Shown piece after piece: positions 18,018-26,291 of a stretch of DNA of 64,000 nucleotides (its first letter is position 1; each line of letters begins with the position of its first letter). The translations under genes and the position numbers were made by a program. Origin of the DNA: Colwellia psychrerythraea (GTDB taxonomy: Bacteria > Pseudomonadota > Gammaproteobacteria > Enterobacterales > Alteromonadaceae); assembly GCA_002163005.1 (NCBI GenBank), contig MAAF01000007.1, positions 44,876 through 108,875 on the forward strand, in the 5' to 3' direction. The notes beneath the pieces are model-generated. The model ran no database searches. It saw only the letters and a program-made list of their open reading frames with translations, and was not told the DNA's origin.

Positions 18018-18062
18018 ATACCCAAGCAACTTGAAGATGCGTGCTTCAGGACGCTTGGGTAT
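18018..18062 (+). repeat. 45-bp deletion derivative of the ATACCC family
   Basis: ATACCCAAGC and GCTTGGGTAT are perfect 10-bp ends around a 25-bp middle that still matches the left arm (ACTTGAAGATGC) and right arm (TTCAGGACG) of the longer copies. It looks like an internal deletion of the 265-bp element. It is flanked, one base away on the left, by GGTTTA and on the right by TAAACC. Confidence 0.7.
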
Positions 18063-18088
18063 AACACGGTAAACCTACTAAGAACGCT

Positions 18089-18667
18089 CTAAATGAAACG
18101 ATAGCTTTTACTCGGTGTTATTATTTCGGGTAAGGGGACATCCCAACTTTCTATCGGCACACTTTCTACCAGCTGACAGTCATGCGCTAGTCCAATGGGA
18201 TAAAGTTTTGTCTGTTGCCAGTGAGCTAGGCTTCTGTCATAAAATCCGCCACCCATACCTAATCTTGCTCCTGAGTTATCAAAAGCAACTAAGGGCGTAC
18301 AAATAATATCAAGCTGGTCTAGAGGGCAAACCATAGTGACATCTAATTGGGGCTCTAAAATGCCATATTGATTGCTAACTAGTTTAGTGTCTTGCTGATA
18401 ATGCAAAAAAAGTAAGTTTCCCTTGCTGAAAGGATGTACTACCGGTAAGTAAACATCCTTTTCATTCTGCCAACACCAATCTATAAAGTTCGCAGTTGAT
18501 AATTCTCCATCATTACCTAAGTAGATTGCAATACGCTTAGCTTGCAATATCTCACTATGAATCGACAACCTTGCTGTTAAATCAGTCTCAGCATTAAATT
18601 GCTCAGTGATTGATAGTGCATTACGTCGTTGTCTGATTTTTTTTCGCAATTGTGAACGAGTATTCAT
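18089..18667 (-). CDS. fau: 5-formyltetrahydrofolate cyclo-ligase
   Basis: This enzyme uses ATP to convert 5-formyl-THF into 5,10-methenyl-THF, returning a storage folate to the active pool. The 192-residue sequence has the basic N-terminus RKKIRQRRNALS, the substrate block YLPVVHPFSKGNLLFL, and the ATP-binding signature PLVAFDNSGARLGMGGGFYDRSL. In enterics the 6S RNA gene lies just upstream; the 152 bp upstream here shows no such structure. Confidence 0.94.
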   Translation of the reverse strand: MNTRSQLRKKIRQRRNALSITEQFNAETDLTARLSIHSEILQAKRIAIYLGNDGELSTANFIDWCWQNEKDVYLPVVHPFSKGNLLFLHYQQDTKLVSNQYGILEPQLDVTMVCPLDQLDIICTPLVAFDNSGARLGMGGGFYDRSLAHWQQTKLYPIGLAHDCQLVESVPIESWDVPLPEIITPSKSYRFI

Positions 18668-18749
18668 TAGGGGATTACCATTAATTCGTTATCTGCTAAT
18701 AATTATCTACTATTATTACCTACATTAACATCTGCTTTAATATCAGTTT

Positions 18750-18787
18750 TAAAAAATAAAAAAGCTGAGAGATTGCTCACCCAGCTT
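18750..18787 (-). terminator. Terminator of the POT transporter gene
   Basis: Read on the minus strand, AAGCTG and CAGCTT pair around an inner GAG/CTC pairing, followed directly by TTTTTTATTTTTT. It lies 33 bp after the transporter stop codon. Confidence 0.75.
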
Positions 18788-18819
18788 AATAGTATTTTTG
18801 TACTTGTAACTATTATTAA

Positions 18820-20259
18820 TTAGTTATGAGTTTCAGTAACACCTTCGTGAGTGCCGGTAACCGATATCTCTTCTTCGATTTTTTCTTCTAAGTCAGATGT
18901 ATTATCGCCTTCTGCACCATGCATCCACTCTACTAATTTTCCAGCAGATAAAAAGATAATCACACCAGTAATCAATGCAGCAAGACCAACACCCATAAAG
19001 ATATTAGCAGCATTGTCGACCATCTCTTGACCTTCACCAACAAATGAACCAATAAAGCCAGCTAGTTTGTTTGATAATGCGGTAAATAAGAACCAAATCC
19101 CCATTAATACAGAGGTAAATTTAAGAGGAGCTAATTTGGTTACCATTGATAAACCAATAGGTGATAAACATAATTCACCCAAGGTATGAAATAGATAAGC
19201 AAAAACTAGGAACAACATACTTACTTTTACCGTAACATCGCCACCTTGTACCATAGTTGCCCATAACATAACGAAGAAACCTAAAGCTAAAAATATCATC
19301 GCTAAGGCAAACTTTTTCGGAGAAGTCGGTTCGTTTGAACCCATTTTAACCCAAACAGAGGCTACAACGGGTGCTAACATGATAATGAACATGGCATTTA
19401 AAGATTGAAAAGAAGAAGCTGCAACTTCAAAACCAAAGATAGTACGGTCAGTAAAGTCTGAAGCATAGATAGTAAATAAACCACCCGCTTGTTCAAAACC
19501 AGCCCAGAAAATTACTGAAAACATGCTCATAATCAAGATTACTTTCATGCGATCAATATCTTGTGAGGTAATAGGTGCCTGAGATTTTTGGTCTCCTTGA
19601 ACGCGCTTAGCTGAAGGAACTACACCGATATCGCCTAAGTATTTATTGGCTAAAGTAAGCTGTAGTGCTAAACCAATTAACATACCACAACCTGCTAATA
19701 TAAAGCCGTAGTGCCAGTTAACCTGCTCACCTAATACGCCAACAGTGATTGGTGCTAAGAAAGCACCTAAGTTGATACCCATATAGAAAATAGTGAAAGC
19801 GCCATCACGTCTGTGATCGCCTTCTTCATATAAATCGCCTACCAAACTTGAAACGTTTGCTTTAAATAAACCATTACCAATAATGATTAATGCTAAACCG
19901 ATATAAAATACCGTTTCTTCCATGCCAACAATCATTGACTTAGGGATACCTAAGGTAAAGTAACCCAAGGAAAAAATGAGGCCACCATAAATAATTGCCT
20001 TACGTTGACCAATATAATTATCAGCTAACCAGCCCCCTAAAACCGGTGTTAAATATACCGCCATAGTAAAGGTGCCGTAGAGACTTAATGCTTCACCTGC
20101 GGTCCAGCCAAAACCGCCATCTTGTACAGAGGCGACTAAATATAATACCAATAAGGCACGCATACCGTAGTAACCGAAACGCTCCCACATTTCAGTACCA
20201 AATAAAAGGTAAAGTCCTTTAGGGTGGCCAAACAAGGTACCCGCATTAGGTTGAGTCAT
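18820..20259 (-). CDS. POT family proton-dependent oligopeptide transporter
   Basis: This is a 479-residue inner-membrane symporter that imports di- and tripeptides with protons. The ExxERFxYYG proton-coupling motif is in EMWERFGYYGMRALL near residues 24-33, the GGWLADNYIGQRK loop follows, and the PTR2 signature FTIFYMGINLGAFLAP is near residue 157. About 14 membrane segments are present. The C-terminal tail is acidic. It is monocistronic with its own terminator. Substrate range cannot be told from sequence. Confidence 0.93.
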   Translation of the reverse strand: MTQPNAGTLFGHPKGLYLLFGTEMWERFGYYGMRALLVLYLVASVQDGGFGWTAGEALSLYGTFTMAVYLTPVLGGWLADNYIGQRKAIIYGGLIFSLGYFTLGIPKSMIVGMEETVFYIGLALIIIGNGLFKANVSSLVGDLYEEGDHRRDGAFTIFYMGINLGAFLAPITVGVLGEQVNWHYGFILAGCGMLIGLALQLTLANKYLGDIGVVPSAKRVQGDQKSQAPITSQDIDRMKVILIMSMFSVIFWAGFEQAGGLFTIYASDFTDRTIFGFEVAASSFQSLNAMFIIMLAPVVASVWVKMGSNEPTSPKKFALAMIFLALGFFVMLWATMVQGGDVTVKVSMLFLVFAYLFHTLGELCLSPIGLSMVTKLAPLKFTSVLMGIWFLFTALSNKLAGFIGSFVGEGQEMVDNAANIFMGVGLAALITGVIIFLSAGKLVEWMHGAEGDNTSDLEEKIEEEISVTGTHEGVTETHN

Positions 20260-20627
20260 ATCATTATCCTAGATTTATTTTTATAATCATTAGCGTTAGT
20301 TTTTACCGTAACATTTTAAGTTGTTTTTTTTCAGTAAAGAGAGTGTTATACCCGTGTGAACAAATAAAGGCAAGTTTTGGCATAAATCAATGATTACCTT
20401 GCTTTGGGAGGTGTAGAGAAATGTTTCCTAGTGCTTGCTGAGTTATAGCGCCATAATAAGGAGGGCTAGCTTGGTTAACATATTGTTTGCATAACGATAT
20501 GCTGGTAAACTTCGTCGTCACTAAATTTAGTGATTGAATTTAAGGTTCTTGAAATTATTCAGGAATTGGCAGAAGCCATCGGTTTTATTCTATTACCGTT
20601 CGGGCTATATAGGAACTCTTTGCTAAA
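20260..20627 (+). other. 368-bp divergent intergenic region
   Basis: The gap separates the divergent POT transporter and polysaccharide-export genes and must hold both promoters. AGGAAC lies before the export gene start at 20628. I find no riboswitch-like structure, no FNR or Pho site and no repeat element in it. Confidence 0.5.
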
Positions 20628-23399
20628 ATGATAACTGCTATCGAAAAACTTATTAAAAATAACAACGTTAATGTTGTGAAATCTTTGTTTGGCATTTTAC
20701 TGATGTTGACTTTTATCCTTGCCAATTTACCCTTGAAAGTGCTTGCTGCGAATCAGATAAGTCAACAGCAAATGGAGCAATTTAAAAAATTACCTCCTTC
20801 ACAACAAGAAGCACTTGCTAAAAGTATGGGCGTTGATTTAAATAGCATAAAAGGGCAGTTATCGACGGGTGGCTCTAGTGAAGATAAAAAGAATACAGGA
20901 ACCTTCCCAAGAGGAACTCAATTTGATGCTGAAGGTAACCCTATATCTGAAGAAGAATTAGAGGAATTAGAGAAGCTAGAAGATAGCGAAGAATTAAAAC
21001 CTTTTGGTTATGATGTTTTTGCTAATTCACCGCAAACTTTTGCCCCTATGATGGATATTGCTATTCCAGCAGATTATATCATTGGCCCAGGTGATAATAT
21101 TTCTATTCAAGTTTTTGGTAAAGAAAAAGATGAACTTGAATTAACGGTAAACCGTGAGGGACAAATTATTTTCCCCTCTCATGGGCCTTTTACTGTCTCA
21201 GGTTTATCATTTAACGAAATGAAGCGTTTATTAACCGCGCGCATTAAAGAAAAAGTTATTGGTGTCGATGTCGTTGTCGGTATCGCTTCTTTACGCTCTA
21301 TGCGTGTTTTTGTTTTAGGTGATGCTCATAAACCCGGACCTTATACCTTAAGTTCATTATCTAGTATCACTCATGCTATTTTTGCGGCGGGCGGTATTAG
21401 TGATATCGGTAGTTTACGTAATATTCAACTTAAACGTGCTGGTAAGTTAGTCACTACTTTAGATTTATATGACCTGTTGATTAAAGGTGATTCACGCAGC
21501 GATGTATTGTTGCAATCTGGCGATGTGATTTTTATTGCGCCTAAAGGCAATACTATCAGTGTTGAAGGTGAAGTTAGACGCCCTGCAATATATGAATTAA
21601 GTCAAAACGAAAATTTTAACGATGTCTTGGTTATGTCTGGTGGACTTTTGCCAACAGCTTTTGCTAAAACTACCCGTGTTGAACGTTATAATCAAGATTC
21701 CCTGCGTACAGTGGTTAATATAAATCTAACTAACACCAATGATTTAGCTAAAAGAGCACAAGCAGGTGATGCCGTTTATGTGATGAAGGCTGCTGAGATG
21801 TTTGAGCAATCTATTACCGTTATCGGTGCAGTAACTCGCCCAGGAAAGTACCAGTGGCAAGCAGGCCAGCGTATTACTGATATCTTCCCAAATATCGATT
21901 CTCATTTATTACAGTCGGCCGATCTTAATTATTCAATTGTTGTGCGTGAAATCGACATTGCTCGTAATATTGAAATTTTACAGTTTGATTTAGCCAAAGC
22001 TATTTCAGCGCCAAATTCAAAAGATAATATTGTCTTACAAGGCAATGATAAAATATTGGTTTTTGCCAATATCATTAAATTAATTGACAGTAAAATTAGT
22101 TTAGACTCTTTGGCTTTTACTCAACAAAATCTTGCTAAAAAAGAACAAGAATTAGCCAAAGAAAAGTATAAACAAAAACAATTCTGGTTAAAATACGGCG
22201 ATAGTGAACAAGTTGCTCAACTTGATAGCGATGAAGCTGCTGCTGCTAAATTGGTTGAACAGTCTATTGCTCAGTTTAGTGGTGGTGAACTAGAAGAGGA
22301 GCTTGATCTTAAAGAGCTAACGCTTTTCTCTCGTCAACGTTTATTAATGCCCATTATTGAAAAGTTAAAACGCCAAGGCAAGTCCGGTCAACCCATTCAA
22401 TTAGTTGAAGCTGATGGTGAAGTGAAATACCCAGGAATTTACCCGTTAGCTAAAAATGCCCGCGTATCTGATTTAATTGCTGCTGCAGGTGGCTTAACTG
22501 AGTCGGCTTATGTAGTGCGTGCTGAAGTTTCTCGTAATCAAATTATTAATCATAGGGCACAACAAACTTCACTAATGTTCAGTTTAAGTGCTGCGCTTGC
22601 TGGTGATGAAAAGGATAATGTTTTATTAAGCTCAAAAGATAGATTGAATATTCATCAAGTCCCAGCCTGGAGTGAAAACAGCGTTGTTGAGCTTCGAGGT
22701 GAATTTGTTTTCCCAGGTAAGTATACAGTACGTCGTGGTGAGAGTTTGGCCGACTTAATAACTAAGGCTGGTGGTTTTACCAAATTTGCCCATCAAGAAG
22801 GCTCTGTCTTTACGCGTGTACAGTTACGCGAAATTGAGCAACAGAACTTGTTAAAGTTGACCGCGGATTTACGCATAGAAATGGCTTCTAAATCTATGTC
22901 TGATCAAAACTATTCTCAATCTTATGCTGAAGTACAGCAAATGTTAGCTGATATGGCTAATGTACAGCCAGTTGGACGTTTAGTGCTTGATTTACCAAGA
23001 GTTATGAATAACAAAAACTATGATGTGCTTCTTGAAGGTGGCGATGTGTTATATGTCCCTACTTTGAAAAATTCTATTAATGTTGTCGGCCAAGTACAAG
23101 TGACTTCATCACATATATACGATATTAGTTTATCAGCAGATGATTATTTATCTCAAAGTGGTGGTAGCAAAAAACGTGCAGATGAAGACCGAATTTATAT
23201 TATTTCTGCCAATGGTAGTATTAAAATGATGGCAAGCGGTAATTGGTTTAGCAGTGATGCCGGTGATAACTTAAGACCAGGTGATACCATCGTTGTACCA
23301 CTTGATGCCGAGTACATGAACAACTTGGCATTGTGGACTAGTGTCACGGGCATAATCTACAATTCAGCAGTTGCAATTGCTGCTATCAGCGGTATATAA
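20628..23399 (+). CDS. SLBB-domain outer-membrane polysaccharide export protein
   Basis: This is a large (923-residue) Wza-like exporter. A signal peptide ends near residue 40 (PLKVLAA). A Gln/Glu-rich segment precedes the polysaccharide-export domain (about residues 138-215: ADYIIGPGDNISIQVFG). About six SLBB-type repeats follow, each with a (V/G)(x)G.V..PG.Y core, for example at VLGDAHKPGPY, VEGEVRRPAIY, VIGAVTRPGKY, GEVKYPGIY, RGEFVFPGKY and VVGQVQVTSSH, with a coiled region near residues 500-540. No lipobox is evident, unlike classical Wza. The two genes downstream make UDP-sugar precursors. Confidence 0.9.
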   Translation: MITAIEKLIKNNNVNVVKSLFGILLMLTFILANLPLKVLAANQISQQQMEQFKKLPPSQQEALAKSMGVDLNSIKGQLSTGGSSEDKKNTGTFPRGTQFDAEGNPISEEELEELEKLEDSEELKPFGYDVFANSPQTFAPMMDIAIPADYIIGPGDNISIQVFGKEKDELELTVNREGQIIFPSHGPFTVSGLSFNEMKRLLTARIKEKVIGVDVVVGIASLRSMRVFVLGDAHKPGPYTLSSLSSITHAIFAAGGISDIGSLRNIQLKRAGKLVTTLDLYDLLIKGDSRSDVLLQSGDVIFIAPKGNTISVEGEVRRPAIYELSQNENFNDVLVMSGGLLPTAFAKTTRVERYNQDSLRTVVNINLTNTNDLAKRAQAGDAVYVMKAAEMFEQSITVIGAVTRPGKYQWQAGQRITDIFPNIDSHLLQSADLNYSIVVREIDIARNIEILQFDLAKAISAPNSKDNIVLQGNDKILVFANIIKLIDSKISLDSLAFTQQNLAKKEQELAKEKYKQKQFWLKYGDSEQVAQLDSDEAAAAKLVEQSIAQFSGGELEEELDLKELTLFSRQRLLMPIIEKLKRQGKSGQPIQLVEADGEVKYPGIYPLAKNARVSDLIAAAGGLTESAYVVRAEVSRNQIINHRAQQTSLMFSLSAALAGDEKDNVLLSSKDRLNIHQVPAWSENSVVELRGEFVFPGKYTVRRGESLADLITKAGGFTKFAHQEGSVFTRVQLREIEQQNLLKLTADLRIEMASKSMSDQNYSQSYAEVQQMLADMANVQPVGRLVLDLPRVMNNKNYDVLLEGGDVLYVPTLKNSINVVGQVQVTSSHIYDISLSADDYLSQSGGSKKRADEDRIYIISANGSIKMMASGNWFSSDAGDNLRPGDTIVVPLDAEYMNNLALWTSVTGIIYNSAVAIAAISGI

Positions 23400-23493
23400 A
23401 TAAAGCGACAATAGATAATGCTCAACTTATATCATTATCTATTAGCAAAAATTTAAAAATACAATTAATAGAAATACAATAAATGGACGTAGT

Positions 23494-24774
23494 ATGTTGC
23501 ACTCATTAGAAAATGTGAAGCTAGGCATTATAGGTTTGGGTTATGTTGGTTTACCTCTCGCGGTAGAGTTTGGTAAAAAATACCCAACCTTGGGTTTTGA
23601 TATCAACACCAAGCGTGTTGAAGAACTAAAGCAAGGTCATGACTTCACTTTAGAGGTATCAAGTGAAGAATTAGCTGATTCTGAATTTATTTCATATTCT
23701 GCTGAAGTTGACGATTTAAAAAGTTGTAATATCTATATCGTCACAGTACCAACACCTATTGATAAACATAAACAACCTGATTTAACGCCGCTAGTAAAGG
23801 CGAGTGCTATGCTTGCCAAAGTGATTAATAAAGGCGATATCGTCATTTATGAATCAACAGTCTACCCGGGAGCAACTGAAGAAGTTTGTTTACCCGAAAT
23901 AGAGCGTCACTCTGATTTAGTGTTTAACCAAGATTTTTATGCAGGTTATAGCCCTGAACGCATTAACCCAGGTGATAAAGAGCACCGAGTAACGAATATC
24001 TTAAAGGTAACGTCGGGCTCAACACCAGAGATTAGTGACTTTATAGATAGCTTATATAAATCAATTATTACTGCGGGTACTTATCAAGCATCAAGTATTC
24101 AAGTGGCTGAAGCGGCAAAAGTTATTGAAAATACTCAGCGTGATTTAAACATTGCTTTGATCAATGAGCTAGCTGTCATATTTAATAAACTTAATATCGA
24201 TACCGAAGAAGTATTAAAAGCAGCGGGTACTAAGTGGAACTTTTTACCCTTTAGGCCAGGTCTTGTTGGCGGTCACTGTATAGGTGTTGATCCTTATTAT
24301 TTAACCCATAAAGCACAAGCGATTGGTTATAACCCCGAGGTGATTCTTGCCGGTCGACGTATAAATGATTCTATGGGCGAATATGTCGTTTCACAGTTAG
24401 TGAAAACTATGCTGAAAAGGAAATTACCCGTTAACGGTGCCAATGTATTAGTGATGGGATTAACCTTTAAAGAGAATTGCCCTGATGTGCGAAATACCAA
24501 AGTTGTTGATATTTTGTCTGAGTTAGCTGAATTTGATATTAATGTTGATGTTTACGACCCTTGGGTAAACCCATTGGAAGCTAAGCATGAATATGACGTG
24601 GATTTAATTTCGTCACTTAAATCAGCTCACTACGATGCGGTTATTTTTGCGGTAGCCCATGATGAATTTAAAGCATTATCTGTAGATGAAATTAAAGCAA
24701 TGATGAAAACAGAACATGTGATTTATGATTTGAAATATATGTTAGATAAAGAGTTAGCTGATATTCGTCTGTAA
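23494..24774 (+). CDS. tviB: TviB/WbpA-type UDP-sugar 6-dehydrogenase
   Basis: This 426-residue NAD-dependent enzyme oxidises C6 of a UDP-N-acetylhexosamine to the uronic acid. The Rossmann motif [13 protein letters not shown] is at the N-terminus, [14 protein letters not shown] mid-protein, and the catalytic cysteine lies in [13 protein letters not shown] near residue 263. The [17 protein letters not shown] region favours the TviB (Vi antigen) branch over UDP-glucose dehydrogenase. It lies between the SLBB exporter and a TviC-type epimerase. Substrate assignment is by family resemblance only. Confidence 0.88.
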   Translation: MLHSLENVKLGIIGLGYVGLPLAVEFGKKYPTLGFDINTKRVEELKQGHDFTLEVSSEELADSEFISYSAEVDDLKSCNIYIVTVPTPIDKHKQPDLTPLVKASAMLAKVINKGDIVIYESTVYPGATEEVCLPEIERHSDLVFNQDFYAGYSPERINPGDKEHRVTNILKVTSGSTPEISDFIDSLYKSIITAGTYQASSIQVAEAAKVIENTQRDLNIALINELAVIFNKLNIDTEEVLKAAGTKWNFLPFRPGLVGGHCIGVDPYYLTHKAQAIGYNPEVILAGRRINDSMGEYVVSQLVKTMLKRKLPVNGANVLVMGLTFKENCPDVRNTKVVDILSELAEFDINVDVYDPWVNPLEAKHEYDVDLISSLKSAHYDAVIFAVAHDEFKALSVDEIKAMMKTEHVIYDLKYMLDKELADIRL

Positions 24775-24810
24775 CCTACCTCATTGACAATTCACTTAGA
24801 TATGACACAA

Positions 24811-24848
24811 AACACCTTTAGTTGAATATTTAACTAAAGGTGTTTTTT
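24811..24848 (+). terminator. Terminator or attenuator between tviB and tviC
   Basis: AACACCTTTAGTT and AACTAAAGGTGTT form a perfect 13-bp stem with an 8-base loop, followed by a run of T. It lies 36 bp after the tviB stop and directly in front of the tviC coding region, so it may reduce readthrough into tviC. The 3' arm also holds AAGGTG, a potential ribosome-binding site for an ATG at 24850. Confidence 0.8.
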
Positions 24849-24870
24849 AATGAAAGGACTATTTAATAAA

Positions 24871-25905
24871 ATGACTCAGTTTCAAAAAATTAAACAAGAG
24901 CTAATCAATTCACCTAAAACTTGGCTTATCACTGGTTGTGCCGGTTTTATCGGTTCAAACCTTTTAGAAACACTGCTTCTATTAAATCAGAAAGTCGTGG
25001 GATTAGATAACTTTGCTACTGGCCATCAACACAACCTAGATGAAGTTCAAACACAGGTTTCTGCTGAGCATTGGGGAAAATTTCATTTTGTTAAAGGTGA
25101 TATTCGTCAATTAGAAGATTGCCAAACTGCGTTAAGTTATTACGATAATGGTGTCGATTATGTTCTCCACCAAGCGGCACTTGGCTCAGTACCTAGATCA
25201 ATTGCAGATCCACTATTAACGAATTCAGCAAATATTACCGGTTTTTTGACTATGCTAACCGCAGCTAAAGAGACACAAGTTAAAAGCTTTGTTTACGCTG
25301 CATCAAGTTCTACTTATGGTGACCACCCAGCACTACCAAAAGTTGAAGATGCTATCGGTAAACCGTTATCTCCTTATGCAGTCACTAAGTATGTTAATGA
25401 GCTTTATGCGGATGTATTTCATAAAACCTATGGTTTGAACTGTACCGGTTTACGCTATTTTAATGTTTTTGGTAAAAGACAAGATCCTGATGGCGCCTAT
25501 GCCGCGGTGATTCCTAAGTGGACAGCCGCGATGATAGCTAATGAAGAATTACTTATTAACGGTGATGGTGAAACCAGCCGTGATTTTTGTTTTGTTGAAA
25601 ATGCCGTACAAGCTAATATTTTAGCTGCAACGGCTAATGATACCGGTAAAAACCAAGTCTATAATGTTGCCCTTGGTGATAGAACTAGTTTAAATACCCT
25701 ATTCAACAGCTTAAAAGTAGCGCTACAAGCTAATGGTGTTGATTATCAAAAGTCGCCAACGTATCAAGATTTTAGAGCCGGGGATGTTAGACATTCACAG
25801 GCCGATATTTCTAAAGCAAAGTCATTAATTGGTTTTGAGCCAGAATTTAAAATTCAACAGGGCATCGATAAAGCCATGCCTTGGTATATTAATTTTTTGA
25901 GCTAA
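24871..25905 (+). CDS. tviC: TviC/WbpP-type UDP-N-acetylglucosamine 4-epimerase
   Basis: This is a short-chain dehydrogenase/epimerase (344 residues) that interconverts UDP-GlcNAc(A) and UDP-GalNAc(A). The NAD motif [13 protein letters not shown] is near residue 30, then [12 protein letters not shown], the catalytic serine/Tyr-Lys set in [11 protein letters not shown] and [11 protein letters not shown], and [13 protein letters not shown]. The start chosen (ATG 24871) matches the family N-terminus (short helix, then PKTWLITG). An ATG 21 bp upstream, just after the hairpin, is the alternative. With TviB it would give UDP-N-acetylgalactosaminuronate. Confidence 0.88.
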   Translation: MTQFQKIKQELINSPKTWLITGCAGFIGSNLLETLLLLNQKVVGLDNFATGHQHNLDEVQTQVSAEHWGKFHFVKGDIRQLEDCQTALSYYDNGVDYVLHQAALGSVPRSIADPLLTNSANITGFLTMLTAAKETQVKSFVYAASSSTYGDHPALPKVEDAIGKPLSPYAVTKYVNELYADVFHKTYGLNCTGLRYFNVFGKRQDPDGAYAAVIPKWTAAMIANEELLINGDGETSRDFCFVENAVQANILAATANDTGKNQVYNVALGDRTSLNTLFNSLKVALQANGVDYQKSPTYQDFRAGDVRHSQADISKAKSLIGFEPEFKIQQGIDKAMPWYINFLS

Positions 25906-25954
25906 TAAGTTACTAAACTCGATAAATAAAAAACTTACATTAGAACATCTCTGA

Positions 25955-25987
25955 AGCAGTACCTCACTCGAGGCACTGCTTTTTTTA
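25955..25987 (+). terminator. Terminator of the polysaccharide genes
   Basis: AGCAGTACCTC and GAGGCACTGCT pair (one A/C mismatch) around a short loop, followed by seven Ts, 49 bp after the tviC stop. Confidence 0.85.
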
Positions 25988-25993
25988 TGTCTA

Positions 25994-26152
25994 ATACCAA
26001 TTTCATTAAATTATTGCCCACTTACGCTGGTTAAAATACTCCAAGGCCGCGTTGCTCTCAATCCCAATAGCAAACTATTAGTCAATTGAGCGCCTTGCCT
26101 TGATTTATTTTCTCTTCGCGTAACAAGATCACAAACTTAATGAAAGTGGTAT
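25994..26152 (+). mobile_element. MITE-like element, ATACCA family, 159 bp
   Basis: The ends ATACCAATTTCATTAAATT and the complement of ATACCACTTTCATTAAGTT are imperfect terminal inverted repeats. The inside is non-coding and includes a CCAAGGCCGCGTTGCT segment. It belongs with the 265-bp element at 44027, which has the same type of end, but lacks that element's core. It stops about 30 bp before the Pho box of pstC, so it is clear of the promoter. Confidence 0.7.
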
Positions 26153-26182
26153 AAGTACTTTTATTTTTATCGCAATTTCTTG

Positions 26183-26216
26183 CTGTAATAAAATTGTCAC
26201 ATAACTGACTTATACT
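26183..26216 (+). promoter_or_regulatory. Pho box and -10 box of the pst operon
   Basis: CTGTAAT-AAAA-TTGTCAC (26183-26200) matches the PhoB box CTGTCAT-N4-CTGTCAY at 12 of 14 defined positions. TATACT at 26211-26216 lies 10 bp further on, the standard distance for PhoB-activated promoters, in which the box replaces the -35. A half-site CTGACTT lies in between. It predicts phosphate-starvation induction of pstC-pstA-pstB-phoU. Confidence 0.75.
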
Positions 26217-26291
26217 TCGCTCAGTTATTTTTATCATATTCTCTATATTGAATGAGCTATTGTTTAGCTTGTTGATAATAAGGTTAATTAA

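Noticed and set aside
18668..18819. Possible 6S RNA gene upstream of the fau gene, as in enterics
   Set aside because: The gap is only 152 bp, includes the terminator of the POT gene, and shows no long rod-like pairing with a central bubble.
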